A DNA stretch of 64,000 nucleotides from GCA-003244245 sp036501085 (GTDB taxonomy: Bacteria > Actinomycetota > Actinomycetes > Mycobacteriales > Pseudonocardiaceae): assembly GCA_036501085.1 (NCBI GenBank), contig DASYAZ010000032.1:1-64000 (forward strand), read 5' to 3'. A model generated the notes under the pieces. It did no database searches. It was not told where the DNA came from and saw only the letters and a program-made list of their open reading frames with translations. Below are positions 47,378-56,730 of this stretch, piece after piece. Numbering within the stretch: the stretch's first letter is position 1; each line of letters starts with the position of its first letter. The position numbers were made by a program, and so were the translations under genes.

Positions 47378-48930
47378 AGACCCACCACCTCAGCCATGTC
47401 CGGACCCGGGATGGACTCCCCGGCCAGACCGGGTAGCCGCTGGGCCAGCGGGCCGCCTTCGGCGGCGTCGCGAGCCACCTCGTAGGCCGCCGCCACCCGG
47501 TAGGCCCGGTCATCAGCCAGGGCGGGCGCGATCACCTGCAGGCCCACCGGTAAGCCGTCCTCATCGGACAACCCGGCCGGCACCGACAGCGCGGCATTGC
47601 CGGCCAGGTTCGACGGGATCGTGCACAGATCCGACAGGTACATCGCCAGCGGGTCGTCCACCCGCTCACCGATGCGGAACGCGGTGGTGGGAGTTGTCGG
47701 CGAGACCAGCACATCCACCTGCTCGAACGCCGCGGCGAAGTCCCGGATGATCAATGTGCGGACCTTCTGCGCCTGGCCGTAGTAGGCGTCGTAGTACCCG
47801 GCGGACAGGGCGTACGTGCCGAGCATGATGCGGCGCTTGACCTCGGGGCCGAACCCGGCCTCGCGGGTCAGCGCCATCACCTCCTCGGCGCTGCGGCTGC
47901 CGTCATCACCGATGCGCAACCCGTAGCGCATGCCATCGAACCGGGCCAGATTCGAGGAGCACTCACTGGGAGCGATCAGGTAATAGGCCGGCATCGCGTG
48001 GTCGAACGACGGGCACGACACCTCGATCACCTGGGCACCCAGCTCGCGCAACCGGCTGATCGCGAGCTCGAAGGCGCGCAATACGCCGGGTTGGTAGCCC
48101 TCCCCGCGGAACTGGCTGATCACCCCGACCCGGACGCCGCGCAGGTCACCGTCGGCACCGGCACGGGCCGCCTGCACCACCGGCGGCACCGGGGCGTCGA
48201 TCGAGGTGGAGTCCAGCGGGTCGTGCCCGCCGATCACCTGGTGCAGCAGCGCTGCATCGAGCACCGTGCGGGCCACCGGACCGCCCTGGTCCAGGCTGGA
48301 GGAGAAAGCCACCAGGCCATACCGGGAGACACCGCCATAGGTGGGCTTCACCCCGACCGTGCCGGTCACCGCACTGGGCTGGCGGATCGAACCGCCAGTG
48401 TCCGTGCCGATCGCGATCGGCACCTCGAAGGCGGCCACCGCGGCTGCTGAGCCGCCACCGGATCCGCCCGGGACCCGCTCGAGGTCCCAGGGGTTGCGGG
48501 TAGGCCCGAAAGCCGAGTTCTCCGTCGAGGAACCCATGGCGAACTCGTCCATGTTGGTCTTGCCCAGGATCACCACGCCTGCCTCCCGCAGCCGGCGGGT
48601 GACCGTGGCGTCATACGGTGGGCGCCAACCCTGGAGGATCTGCGAGCCGCAGGTGGTCGGCATGTCCACGGTGGTGAACACGTCCTTGAGCGCCAGCGGC
48701 ACACCGGCCAGCGGCGAGGCCGGCGGGTCACCCCGCTGCAATCCTTCATCGGTGGCGGTCGCGGCGGCGAGCGCGCGCTCTGCATCCAGGTGCAGGAAGG
48801 CGTGCACCACGGGGTCCACTGCGGTGATCCGCTCCAGGTGTGCTCTGGCCACCTCGACCGCGCTGATCTCCCGGGCGTGGATCCGAGCGGCCAGCTCGGA
48901 AGCGGACAACCGGGTCAGTGGTGCGTTCAT
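47374..48930 (-). CDS. gatA: Aspartyl/glutamyl-tRNA amidotransferase subunit A
   Basis: A 518-residue amidase that releases ammonia from glutamine for GatB. The Ser-cisSer-Lys triad is K82 (LALKDVF), S157 (VPGGSGGGSA) and S181 (GTDTGGSIRQPSA). Length and motifs are normal. It overlaps gatC upstream and gatB downstream by four bases each, so gatC-gatA-gatB is one translationally coupled operon. Confidence 0.97.
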   Translation of the reverse strand: MNAPLTRLSASELAARIHAREISAVEVARAHLERITAVDPVVHAFLHLDAERALAAATATDEGLQRGDPPASPLAGVPLALKDVFTTVDMPTTCGSQILQGWRPPYDATVTRRLREAGVVILGKTNMDEFAMGSSTENSAFGPTRNPWDLERVPGGSGGGSAAAVAAFEVPIAIGTDTGGSIRQPSAVTGTVGVKPTYGGVSRYGLVAFSSSLDQGGPVARTVLDAALLHQVIGGHDPLDSTSIDAPVPPVVQAARAGADGDLRGVRVGVISQFRGEGYQPGVLRAFELAISRLRELGAQVIEVSCPSFDHAMPAYYLIAPSECSSNLARFDGMRYGLRIGDDGSRSAEEVMALTREAGFGPEVKRRIMLGTYALSAGYYDAYYGQAQKVRTLIIRDFAAAFEQVDVLVSPTTPTTAFRIGERVDDPLAMYLSDLCTIPSNLAGNAALSVPAGLSDEDGLPVGLQVIAPALADDRAYRVAAAYEVARDAAEGGPLAQRLPGLAGESIPGPDMAEVVGL

Positions 48931-49223
48931 GACTCGTCCAGGATGCGCGGCACCCGGAACCGGCCGGCCTCGCTGGCCGGGGCACCCGAGAGCGCCTGTT
49001 CCTGGGTCAGCCCCGGGCGGGGGATGTCCGCGCGGTATACATCGGTCAGGCCGACGGCATGCGAGGTGGGCGGGATGTCCTCGGCTGCGACCTCGCTGAC
49101 CCGGGCCACCGAGGTCAGGATCACCTCAAGCTGGCCGGCGAACAGGTCCAGTTCCTCCTCGGTGACGGCCAGCCGGGCGAGCCGAGCGAGATGCGCGACC
49201 TCGTCTCGGGAAATGGTGGGCAC
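48927..49223 (-). CDS. gatC: Aspartyl/glutamyl-tRNA amidotransferase subunit C
   Basis: A 98-residue subunit that wraps around the A-B interface and stabilises GatA. SRDEVAHLARLARLAVTEEE at the N terminus and LSGAPASEAGRFRVPRIL at the C terminus are typical. The ATG at 49223 is the first gene of the operon. The 180-base gap upstream should hold its promoter, shared with the divergent ACT-domain gene. Confidence 0.96.
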   Translation of the reverse strand: MPTISRDEVAHLARLARLAVTEEELDLFAGQLEVILTSVARVSEVAAEDIPPTSHAVGLTDVYRADIPRPGLTQEQALSGAPASEAGRFRVPRILDES

Positions 49224-49417
49224 AGCAAAACTCCTGACACGATGCTGATTGCTGACCGGGCGAGTCTAGCCGCGGGTGTGCCCGGCGCCGCCGAGGCATA
49301 GCAACGCTTCGGCACGCTAAACACTCTGGGCACGCGAGGTCCTGCCCGCTCTGTCACAATCAGCGACCGTCGAGCGCACCGGCGCCCAGACTTTTCATGC
49401 CTTGATGGAGGGTTGCC

Positions 49418-49468
49418 ATGGAGCTGCCTCGGCGGACGAGCGGGCACGGCGGCGGATGTCTTTTCTGA
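49418..49468 (+). CDS. Possible 16-residue upstream reading frame before the ACT gene
   Basis: An ATG at 49418 has GGAGGG five bases upstream and opens a 16-codon frame (MELPRRTSGHGGGCLF) that ends at 49468, 13 bases inside the ACT-domain gene in another frame. It could couple or limit translation of the ACT gene. No homology can be assigned. Confidence 0.35.
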   Translation: MELPRRTSGHGGGCLF

Positions 49469-50112
49469 TCCGACTCCAGCTCCCGGACCGCCCCGGAGCG
49501 CTCGGCGCTGTGGCCACCGCACTCGGTCAGGTCGGCGTTGACATCCTCAGCCTGGATGTCGTCGAGCGACGATCCGGCCTCGCCATCGATGATCTCGTCG
49601 TGGAACTGCCCACCGGGCGGCTTCCCGACGTACTGATCACGGCGGCGGAGTCCGTCGAGGGCGTCGAGGTCGACGCCGTCCGCCCCTGGGCGGGCGTGCT
49701 GGACACTCATCGCGAGCTGGAGCTGATCGAGGAGATCGCCGCCGACCCGGGTAACGGCCTGCAGGTTTTCACCGACGGGGTCCCTAAGATCGTCCGTGCC
49801 GGCTGGGCGGTCGTGCTCTCCGCCCGCGGCGGGCCCCCGCACCGGGTGTCCGCCTCTTTCGCCGCGCCCGAGACCGCCGCTGCCGGCGAGCTGCCCTGGT
49901 GGCCGCTGCGCCGGGCAACGATCCTGGACGGTGAGGAACCGTGGGTGCCCCTGACGTGGCGTGAGCTGGGCACCGAGCTGGCAGCCACCCCGCTGGGCGG
50001 GTCGGAGCGGGTCGTGCTCGTGGGGCGACCCGGCGGGCCGATGTTCCGTGCCGCAGAGGTGGCCCGGCTGGAACATCTGGCCGGGATAGTCGCGGTGGTG
50101 CTGCGCCATTGA
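49456..50112 (+). CDS. ACT domain-containing protein (Rv3013-like)
   Basis: A 218-residue protein with an N-terminal ACT domain (FLIRLQLPDRPGALGAVATA, LGQVGVDILSLDVVERR), followed by a less conserved domain with WWPLRRATILDG and a C-terminal stretch EVARLEHLAGIVAVVLRH. ACT domains usually bind amino acids. The gene is divergent from gatC, as Rv3013 is in M. tuberculosis. The ATG at 49456 starts the ACT domain; TTG or ATG starts at 49402-49405 are possible but less likely. Confidence 0.8.
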   Translation: MSFLIRLQLPDRPGALGAVATALGQVGVDILSLDVVERRSGLAIDDLVVELPTGRLPDVLITAAESVEGVEVDAVRPWAGVLDTHRELELIEEIAADPGNGLQVFTDGVPKIVRAGWAVVLSARGGPPHRVSASFAAPETAAAGELPWWPLRRATILDGEEPWVPLTWRELGTELAATPLGGSERVVLVGRPGGPMFRAAEVARLEHLAGIVAVVLRH

Positions 50113-50128
50113 GCCGCGGATGACTGTC

Positions 50129-50632
50129 TCACGACCCGGGGCGCGCGCCGAAGGCCAGCAGGGTCATGCCAGGTACCGGCTCCCAGTCCCGCTCCGGTAA
50201 CCGGCGGAATCCCAGCCGGGCGTAGAGCCGGTGCGCGGCGTGCATCCCCTGCGCGCTGCACAGCACCACCGAGTGAGCACCGATCTCCGCCGCCCGCCGC
50301 AGCACGGATTTCACGAGTGCCTCGCCGACGCCGCGGCGGCGTGCATCGCGCGCCACGGCCAGCATCCGGAACTCCAGCTCACCGGGGCGGGACATATCAG
50401 CCACCGGGCTGCCGGGGAGGCACACGGTGATCGTGCCCAGTACCGTTCCGCCGGCATCGACGGCCACCAGCAGCTCCGCGTCCCTGGCGCGCCACGCTGC
50501 ATCGGCCAACTCGGCGGCGTAGGTCCCCGCCGGCTTCGCGTGCCCGCCGGCGACGTAGACCTCCACGGTGAGCCGGCCGACCTCGTCGAGTTCGTCGGGA
50601 CGGGCAGGTCGCACGACCAGGCGGTCATTCAC
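50129..50632 (-). CDS. GNAT family N-acetyltransferase
   Basis: A 167-residue acetyltransferase. The acetyl-CoA binding motif A is FRMLAVARDARRRGVGEALV, followed by the C-terminal strand GAHSVVLCSAQGMHAAHRLY and LGFRRLPERDWEPVPG. The substrate is unknown. It starts 24 bases after the end of the lipoprotein gene on the same strand and converges on the ACT gene. Confidence 0.9.
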   Translation of the reverse strand: MNDRLVVRPARPDELDEVGRLTVEVYVAGGHAKPAGTYAAELADAAWRARDAELLVAVDAGGTVLGTITVCLPGSPVADMSRPGELEFRMLAVARDARRRGVGEALVKSVLRRAAEIGAHSVVLCSAQGMHAAHRLYARLGFRRLPERDWEPVPGMTLLAFGARPGS

Positions 50633-50656
50633 ACCAACGGTGATACCACGCCGGCG

Positions 50657-52429
50657 TTACTTCACGGTCCATTCGTTGGCGTTCCAGGTGACGCCGGACA
50701 ACGCTTCGCGATACACGCTGTCGATACTGTTCGAGTAGGCCCACATAATGGGAAGCTGGAACAACGGCAGCGACACCAGATCATCAGCCAGCGCCCGGTC
50801 CGCTTTCGCCAGCGCGTCCATCTGGGTGGACTCGGAGTACTCCGTCTCCGCAACGCTCAGCGCCGCGTCGACCTCCGGGTTGCTGTAATGCTGATAATTG
50901 AGCGGACCCTTGGTCGCGTAATGGTCAGCGACAGACCACACGCGGGGAATGCGGGAACTCGTCGTCAGGGCGACAGCGAAACGCCCGTTCCGCAGAGCAT
51001 CACCCAGATCGGTCGTGGCACCATCGGTGATCTCCATTCCGGCTTGCCTGCACTGCTTTCTGATCAGTTCGACTTCCATCGAGTGCGCCGGTGAACCGTC
51101 ATGGCTGATAGCGAAGGTCAGCCGCTGGCCGGCCCGGGAGTAGACGCCGTCGGAATCCAGTATCCAGCCGGCCCGCTCGAGTGTCACCTGCGCCTGCTGC
51201 GGGTCGGCGACCATCCTGCTCGAATAGAGGTCTTGATATCTCGCGTCGTCGGGAAGGAGAGCCAGGCTGCCCAGCGGCTGAGTCTCCGGGCGCACGCCGC
51301 GCACCAGCTTGTCCACCAGCTCGTTGCGATCGACGCATTGCGCGAACGCGGTCCGGACCACTGGATCCCGGAACAACTGGCTGGTGAGGTTGAGATCCAA
51401 GTGCTCCACAGTGGATCCACCCCGCTGGTCGAACACCACACCTTGCTCCGCGAGCGCCCGCAGCCGATCCGCCAGCAACGGGTCAGCGGGTAACTGCACG
51501 ACCCCGAACTGCCGGCTCGCCAGGCCCCGCACCGCGGCCGCGGCGTCCGGGACGGACTTCAGCACGATCGTCGCCGGACCACCGGGGTTGCCCGCCCAGT
51601 CCGTGTTGCGGATGAGCACGGTCTGTTCGCCCGTCGTCGAATTATCGAACTGGTACGGGCCCGAGGCCGGCATCGTCGCGGCATTGAAACCGTTCCATCC
51701 GCTGTTCCAGAAATCGCCGACCCTCTTCAGATCGGCCGGCGCCGACGTCGCGCTCAGTGCGGTGACATCCGCTATTCCGGTCTGACGCTCGAGGACATGC
51801 GCAGGCAGAATAACGTGATGCATATAATTCTCACGCCAGTCGGCATAAGGTGACCGATAGGTCTCGACAAATGTGTTCTTGTCGCGACACTCCCCGGTGG
51901 CCCGATCCAGACCCCGGGTGGTCGCCGGCGTGAAGTGGGTGGTGGTACCGCTGCCGGCGAGCCAGGCGAGGTAGAAGTCGCTGCAGTCCCAGGGCGCCCC
52001 GTCCGACCATCTGACGTTCGGTTTGATCTTGTATGTGACGACCTGGGGATCCTTCGAGGTCAGCTCGGCTGACACCAGAAGGTCGGAATTGAGCAGGAAC
52101 TTCCCGTTCCCATCGACGACAAACGGATCCGCCAGTACCTGGTTGAGCACCACGTCGTTGTCCGGGTCGCTGTTCATCTGCACCGTCGCGTTGTTGTAGC
52201 CGGTGAACGGTGCACCGTGCGCGACGAAGACAGCAGGACCTGGTGGCACCCGCGGGGCTCGGTAGGACCCGTTGCCCTCGTCACCGCGAGCCTGGGTGTT
52301 CGCGGGAGCGCCGACATCAGGCCGGCTCGTCCCGCCGGCCGGCAGGCACCCAGTGGTCACGACGGCCAGGCAGGCAAGTCCCGCCAGCAGGTTCAGCAGC
52401 GACCGGTTACGCCGCGACGGTGCCGTCAT
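50657..52429 (-). CDS. Solute-binding lipoprotein, LpqW-like (first copy)
   Basis: A 590-residue lipoprotein of the SBP_bac_5 (peptide/nickel binding) fold. The signal peptide ends in a lipobox VVTTGC near residue 24. Typical segments are VTYKIKPNVRWSDGAPWDCS, ERQTGIADVTALSAT, and a C-terminal NEWTVK. The ATG at 52429 follows AGGAGG by four bases. No permease or ATPase genes are adjacent. Together with the next gene and typA it matches the lpqW locus of mycobacteria, where LpqW is an SBP-fold lipoprotein acting in phosphatidylinositol mannoside/lipoarabinomannan synthesis rather than uptake. Confidence 0.85.
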   Translation of the reverse strand: MTAPSRRNRSLLNLLAGLACLAVVTTGCLPAGGTSRPDVGAPANTQARGDEGNGSYRAPRVPPGPAVFVAHGAPFTGYNNATVQMNSDPDNDVVLNQVLADPFVVDGNGKFLLNSDLLVSAELTSKDPQVVTYKIKPNVRWSDGAPWDCSDFYLAWLAGSGTTTHFTPATTRGLDRATGECRDKNTFVETYRSPYADWRENYMHHVILPAHVLERQTGIADVTALSATSAPADLKRVGDFWNSGWNGFNAATMPASGPYQFDNSTTGEQTVLIRNTDWAGNPGGPATIVLKSVPDAAAAVRGLASRQFGVVQLPADPLLADRLRALAEQGVVFDQRGGSTVEHLDLNLTSQLFRDPVVRTAFAQCVDRNELVDKLVRGVRPETQPLGSLALLPDDARYQDLYSSRMVADPQQAQVTLERAGWILDSDGVYSRAGQRLTFAISHDGSPAHSMEVELIRKQCRQAGMEITDGATTDLGDALRNGRFAVALTTSSRIPRVWSVADHYATKGPLNYQHYSNPEVDAALSVAETEYSESTQMDALAKADRALADDLVSLPLFQLPIMWAYSNSIDSVYREALSGVTWNANEWTVK

Positions 52430-52443
52430 CAGACCTCCTGGAG

Positions 52444-54210
52444 TCACCGGCGGAGCTGCCAGCGGGCTGCGGCGGCGAGCGGACCTTCCAGTGGCGTGCC
52501 CGGAACCACACCCGCGACCTGGCTGGTGGTGACCAGCAGCAACGTCGGCTGGTAGAGCGGGATCGTCACGGCCTGCTGCCACAGCGCCGTCTCGATAGTC
52601 GCCGAGATGGGCCCGGCGGGGTCGTCCTGGGTGAGTGCTCGCTCGATCACCGGCTGCAGGGTCAGGTCGCAGAACGCCGCCGGGTTGGGCGGGGCCGGAG
52701 CCTGGCTGGCCGGCACGACCAGGGGGCAGCCGTACCAGGATGCCAGCTGGGTGGCCGGGTTCCCGGTAGCGGGCTGCGGGAGCACGACCATGTCGATGCC
52801 CGAATCGGCGCGGGCCGGGGCCACCGCGGGATTCCGGCCCGCCTCGCCAGGCGCGTCCCGGGAGGACGCTTCGGCGGCTTTCGGGCCCAGCGCGGTACCG
52901 AAGAGCTGGTCGGGATCGATCTCCCGGAGCTGGGCGTCGATTCCCGCGGCCCGGAGCTGATCGACCACCCGGTCGGCGAGTGTTCCGTAGGGTTCCCGGT
53001 TCGCCGGTGCGGCCACCACCAGCCGCAGTGGCTGCCCCGCCAAGGTCCAACCCGTGGGACCGTGGGTGTACCCGGCATCGGTGAGCAGCCGGCGCGCCGT
53101 ATCCGGGTCCGGCGCCACCGGGACGGCGCCCGCCGGCGCGGTGGGGTGATAGCCCGGCGTGGAGGGAGCGAGCACCTCGGAATCCGCCTGCAGCGCGGTG
53201 GACGGGCCGCTGGCGACTCCGGTGGCGATCAGCGAGGGGCGGTTCAGCAGCGCGGCCACCGCGGTCCGGACCCGCTGGTCGCTCAGCACGGGACCGGCGG
53301 TGCGCAGCAGCACGGAGACGAGCACCGGCTGCGGCACGGCGACCGGCGCCAGGCCTGGCCCGGCCTGGCGGAGCAGGGACATGGTGATGGCATCGGGCCG
53401 GCTGAACAAGGCGCCCTGGGCACCGCCGGTGCGCAGCGCATCCGCCAGCGCCCCCTCGGTGCCCTGGCGGAACCGGATCCGATCCACTAGCGCCGGGGTG
53501 TCCCAGTACCGATCATTGCGTTCCAGCACCAGCTCACCGCGGGATCGATCCAGTGACGTCATCGCGAACGGGCCGCCGGAGACGGGCACGCCCGCATCGA
53601 GCCCCTCGCTCCAGCCTCCCGGTGCGTCCTTGAGCAGGTGCGCCGGGAGCAGGTTGCGGAACAGGGTGCGCCAGCCCGCGTAGGGCCGGTTGAACACCAC
53701 CTCAGCGGTCTTGCCACCGTCCCGGGAGATCACCTGGTTGATCAGCTGGTATCCGGCCGAGTCCACCACGCCGGGCTGGCTGCGCATCTCCTCGGCGAGA
53801 TAGCCGAAGTCCTCCGCGGCGATCGGAGTGACATCCGACCACTGCGCGTTGCGCCGGATCCGGTAGGTGACGGTGAACGGTTGAGTGCCGGTGACCGCGG
53901 CGGAGTCCAGCAGCGTGCGGTTGATGACCCACTGCCCGGTAGCGCCCTGGTGGAACGCCGAGGGCAGCAACAGGTCGGCGACCGCTTCTGAGATCGGGGT
54001 CTGGTCGGCCAGGGTGTGCGGGTTGAAGCCACCGATCAGCCGGTCCACCCCGAGCACGACCTCACGCACCCCGGCCGCAGCGGCTGGGGAACCGGCGACC
54101 GGCGGGAGGGGCGCCGCGCCCAGCAACGGTGGTTGCGGTGAGCACGCCGCGAGCGCAGCCCCGGCGACGAACGCCGCTACCACGGTGCGCGCCCCACCTG
54201 GCCTTCCCAC
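52444..54210 (-). CDS. Solute-binding lipoprotein, LpqW-like (second copy)
   Basis: A 588-residue lipoprotein of the same SBP_bac_5 type. The short signal peptide from the GTG at 54210 ends in the lipobox ALAACS. The mature part has FTVTYRIRRNAQWSDVTPIA, NRPYAGWRTLFRNLLPAHLL, and SGGPFAMTSLDRSRGELVLE. It stands between typA and the first copy, 14 bases upstream of it, so the two lipoproteins are probably one operon and arose by duplication. The frame continues beyond 54210 into antisense of typA without meaning. Confidence 0.85.
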   Translation of the reverse strand: MGRPGGARTVVAAFVAGAALAACSPQPPLLGAAPLPPVAGSPAAAAGVREVVLGVDRLIGGFNPHTLADQTPISEAVADLLLPSAFHQGATGQWVINRTLLDSAAVTGTQPFTVTYRIRRNAQWSDVTPIAAEDFGYLAEEMRSQPGVVDSAGYQLINQVISRDGGKTAEVVFNRPYAGWRTLFRNLLPAHLLKDAPGGWSEGLDAGVPVSGGPFAMTSLDRSRGELVLERNDRYWDTPALVDRIRFRQGTEGALADALRTGGAQGALFSRPDAITMSLLRQAGPGLAPVAVPQPVLVSVLLRTAGPVLSDQRVRTAVAALLNRPSLIATGVASGPSTALQADSEVLAPSTPGYHPTAPAGAVPVAPDPDTARRLLTDAGYTHGPTGWTLAGQPLRLVVAAPANREPYGTLADRVVDQLRAAGIDAQLREIDPDQLFGTALGPKAAEASSRDAPGEAGRNPAVAPARADSGIDMVVLPQPATGNPATQLASWYGCPLVVPASQAPAPPNPAAFCDLTLQPVIERALTQDDPAGPISATIETALWQQAVTIPLYQPTLLLVTTSQVAGVVPGTPLEGPLAAAARWQLRR

Positions 54211-54307
54211 GAGGCGACATGCTGCCGCAATGCGATCTCGCAGCGTGTGCCCGGGGTCAGTCGCGGCACAGCAGTGCCAGTCGCGCCTCAGGCTGGCGGC
54301 GATGCCG

Positions 54308-56215
54308 TCACTGGTGTGGGGCCCGATCTCGGGCCCGCTGCCGGGCGCGCTGAGTGGCGTCCAGGACGACCTTGCGCACCCGGACCACCTCGGGAGCCAC
54401 CTCGACACACTCGTCGGAGGCGCAGAACTCCAGCGCCTCTTCCAGCCCGAGGACCCGCGGCCGGGCCAGCCGCTCGAGCTCCTCGCCGGTCGAGGAGCGC
54501 ACGTTGGTGAGCTTGCGCTCCCGGCAGACGTTGAGGTCCATGTCCTCGGCCCGCGGGTTCTCACCGACCACCATCCCGGCATAGACGGCTGCGCCGGGCT
54601 CGACGAAGAAGGTGCCCCGGTCGGCCAGCTGTGCCAGCGCGTACCCGGTCACCACCCCGGACCGATCGGCGACCAGCGATCCGCAGCGGCGGGTGCGCAG
54701 CTCCCCCACCCACGGGCGGTAGCCGTCGAAAACGTGATGTGCGACGCCGGTGCCCCGGGTGATGGTGAGGAATTCGGTACGGAAACCGATCAGCCCGCGG
54801 GAGGGCACCCGGAACTCCAGCCGCACCCAGCCGTCTCCGGAGGTGGCACCCAGCTGCTCGGTCCGACCCCGGCGGGAGGCCAGCAGTTGGGTCACCGCGC
54901 CGACGTGTTCCTCGGGCACATCCACCGTGAGGTGCTCGAACGGCTCGTGCACACCGCCGTCGATCGTGCGGGTGACGACCTGGGGCTTGCCCACGGTGAG
55001 CTCGAAGCCCTCCCGTCGCATGGTCTCCACCAGCACGGCCAACGCCAGCTCACCACGGCCTTGCACTTCCCAGGTGTCCGGCGATCCGGTGGGTGAGACC
55101 CGGATGCTCACATTGCCCACCAGCTCGGCCTCCAGCCGGTTGCGCACCAGGCGGGCGGTCAGCTTGCGGCCGCCGCCGCGCCCGGCCAGCGGGCTGGTGT
55201 TGATCCCGATCGTCATCGCGATCACCGGCTCGTCCACGGTGATCCGGGGCAGCGGGCGCGGATCGTCCAGCTCAGCCAGGGTGTCGCCGATAGTGATCTC
55301 GGCGATTCCCGCGATGGCGATCAGATCACCGGCCTTGGCGCTCGCCGCCGGGACCCGCTCGAGTCCCTCGGTGCGCAGCAGTTCAGTGATCCGGACCGGC
55401 CCGATCGTGCCGTCCACCCGGCACCACGCCACGGTCTGGCCCTTGTGCAGCCGACCGTTCCGGACCCGGCACAGCGCGATCCGGCCCAGAAACGTCGACG
55501 CGTCGAGGTTGGTGACGTGCGCCTGCAACGGCGCGTCCACATCACCCGCCGGCGGCGGCACGTGGCTGAGGATGGTGTCGAACAGCGGGGTCAGGTCCTG
55601 CGCCTCCGGCAGCTCCCCATCACCCGGGCGGACCAGGCTGGCGCGGCCGGCCCGGGCACTGGCGTAGAGCACCGGCATGTCCAGCACGGCATCGGCAGAG
55701 GCGGCCTCGACACCCTCCAGGTCGGCGGCCAGATCCAGCAGCAGGTCCTGCGTCTCGCCGACCACGATCTCGATCCGAGCGTCCGGCCGGTCGACCTTGT
55801 TCACCACGAGCACCACCGGGAGGTGCGCGGCGAGCGCCTTGCGGAGCACGAAACGGGTCTGTGGCAACGGACCCTCGCTGGCATCGACCAGCAGCAGCAC
55901 ACCGTCCACCATGGACAGCCCCCGCTCCACCTCGCCGCCGAAATCAGCGTGCCCCGGGGTGTCGACGACGTTGATGGTGACGGGACCGGCCGGGGTGGGC
56001 CAGGGCAGCGCGGTGTTCTTGGCCAGGATCGTGATGCCCTTCTCCCGCTCCAGATCTCCGGAGTCCAGCACCCGATCCAGGGCGGTGCGCCCGGCGACGG
56101 CGCCGGACTGGCGCAGCATGGCGTCGACAAGCGTGGTCTTGCCATGATCGACATGCGCGACGATGGCGACATTGCGCAGGTCGGTGCGCACGCGGGTGGG
56201 GGCGGCGGTGGGCAC
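54308..56215 (-). CDS. typA: Ribosome-associated GTPase TypA/BipA
   Basis: A 635-residue translational GTPase. G motifs are AHVDHGKTTLVDAMLRQSG (G1), DTPGHADFGGEVERGLSMVD (G3) and VVNKVDRPDAR (G4). The elongation-factor-like domains II, III and V and the BipA-specific C-terminal domain follow. It acts in ribosome assembly and stress responses. The GTG at 56215 has GAGGAG eight bases upstream. The lpqW-like genes follow on the same strand, as Rv1165/Rv1166 in M. tuberculosis. Confidence 0.96.
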   Translation of the reverse strand: MPTAAPTRVRTDLRNVAIVAHVDHGKTTLVDAMLRQSGAVAGRTALDRVLDSGDLEREKGITILAKNTALPWPTPAGPVTINVVDTPGHADFGGEVERGLSMVDGVLLLVDASEGPLPQTRFVLRKALAAHLPVVLVVNKVDRPDARIEIVVGETQDLLLDLAADLEGVEAASADAVLDMPVLYASARAGRASLVRPGDGELPEAQDLTPLFDTILSHVPPPAGDVDAPLQAHVTNLDASTFLGRIALCRVRNGRLHKGQTVAWCRVDGTIGPVRITELLRTEGLERVPAASAKAGDLIAIAGIAEITIGDTLAELDDPRPLPRITVDEPVIAMTIGINTSPLAGRGGGRKLTARLVRNRLEAELVGNVSIRVSPTGSPDTWEVQGRGELALAVLVETMRREGFELTVGKPQVVTRTIDGGVHEPFEHLTVDVPEEHVGAVTQLLASRRGRTEQLGATSGDGWVRLEFRVPSRGLIGFRTEFLTITRGTGVAHHVFDGYRPWVGELRTRRCGSLVADRSGVVTGYALAQLADRGTFFVEPGAAVYAGMVVGENPRAEDMDLNVCRERKLTNVRSSTGEELERLARPRVLGLEEALEFCASDECVEVAPEVVRVRKVVLDATQRARQRARDRAPHQ

Positions 56216-56247
56216 GCGGGAACTCCTCAACAAAGGGCGGGGACGAC

Positions 56248-56730
56248 TTAACGGTACCTGGGGCCGTTGCGAGGAGCTTCCGCGCCGGTCCCCTGAACCG
56301 CCAGCAGCGCTGCGAGATCGGGGAGCAGGGCACGGTCGGCGTCCAGCCAATCCAGCCCGTCCAGCGCGGCGAGGTCCACCCATCGCAGCGCGGCGTGCTC
56401 GAGCGGGATCAGGTTGGCGGGGTTATCCGGGTTGTCCGGGGCAGACGCCAGGTGCGCAACGTAAGCCCGCAGCACAGCACCCCCGGGCAGCGCAACCTCC
56501 GGTCCGAGCCGCTCACCTGGCACGACCTCGACAGCGAGCTCCTCACGGCACTCCCGGACCAGCGCGTCGCGGTCGCACTCCCCCGGCTCCACCCGGCCTC
56601 CCGGCAGTTCCCAGCGACCCGCGGCCTCCGGCGGGTAAGTCCGCTGCTGCGCCAGCACCCGGCCACCACAGATCAACGCCGCCGCCACCACGACCACCAC
56701 CACAACCCCCGTTCCCCGACATGGAGACAT
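56248..56730 (-). CDS. NUDIX hydrolase, MutT-like
   Basis: A NUDIX pyrophosphatase of about 160 residues. The NUDIX box is GGRVEPGECDRDALVRECRE then ELAVEV, with the normal G-x5-E-x7-RE-x-x-EE spacing. The strand before it is AALICGGRVLAQQRTYPPEA. It may sanitise oxidised nucleotides. An ATG at 56730 lies inside a 24-bp palindrome, so the true start may be a GTG in the GTG-rich stretch near 56703, which has a purine-rich region before it. Confidence 0.85.
   Translation of the reverse strand: MSPCRGTGVVVVVVVAAALICGGRVLAQQRTYPPEAAGRWELPGGRVEPGECDRDALVRECREELAVEVVPGERLGPEVALPGGAVLRAYVAHLASAPDNPDNPANLIPLEHAALRWVDLAALDGLDWLDADRALLPDLAALLAVQGTGAEAPRNGPRYR

Noticed and set aside
52210..53490. 426-codon plus-strand frame across the two lipoprotein genes
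   Set aside because: Covers the junction of two supported minus-strand genes and lacks any domain.
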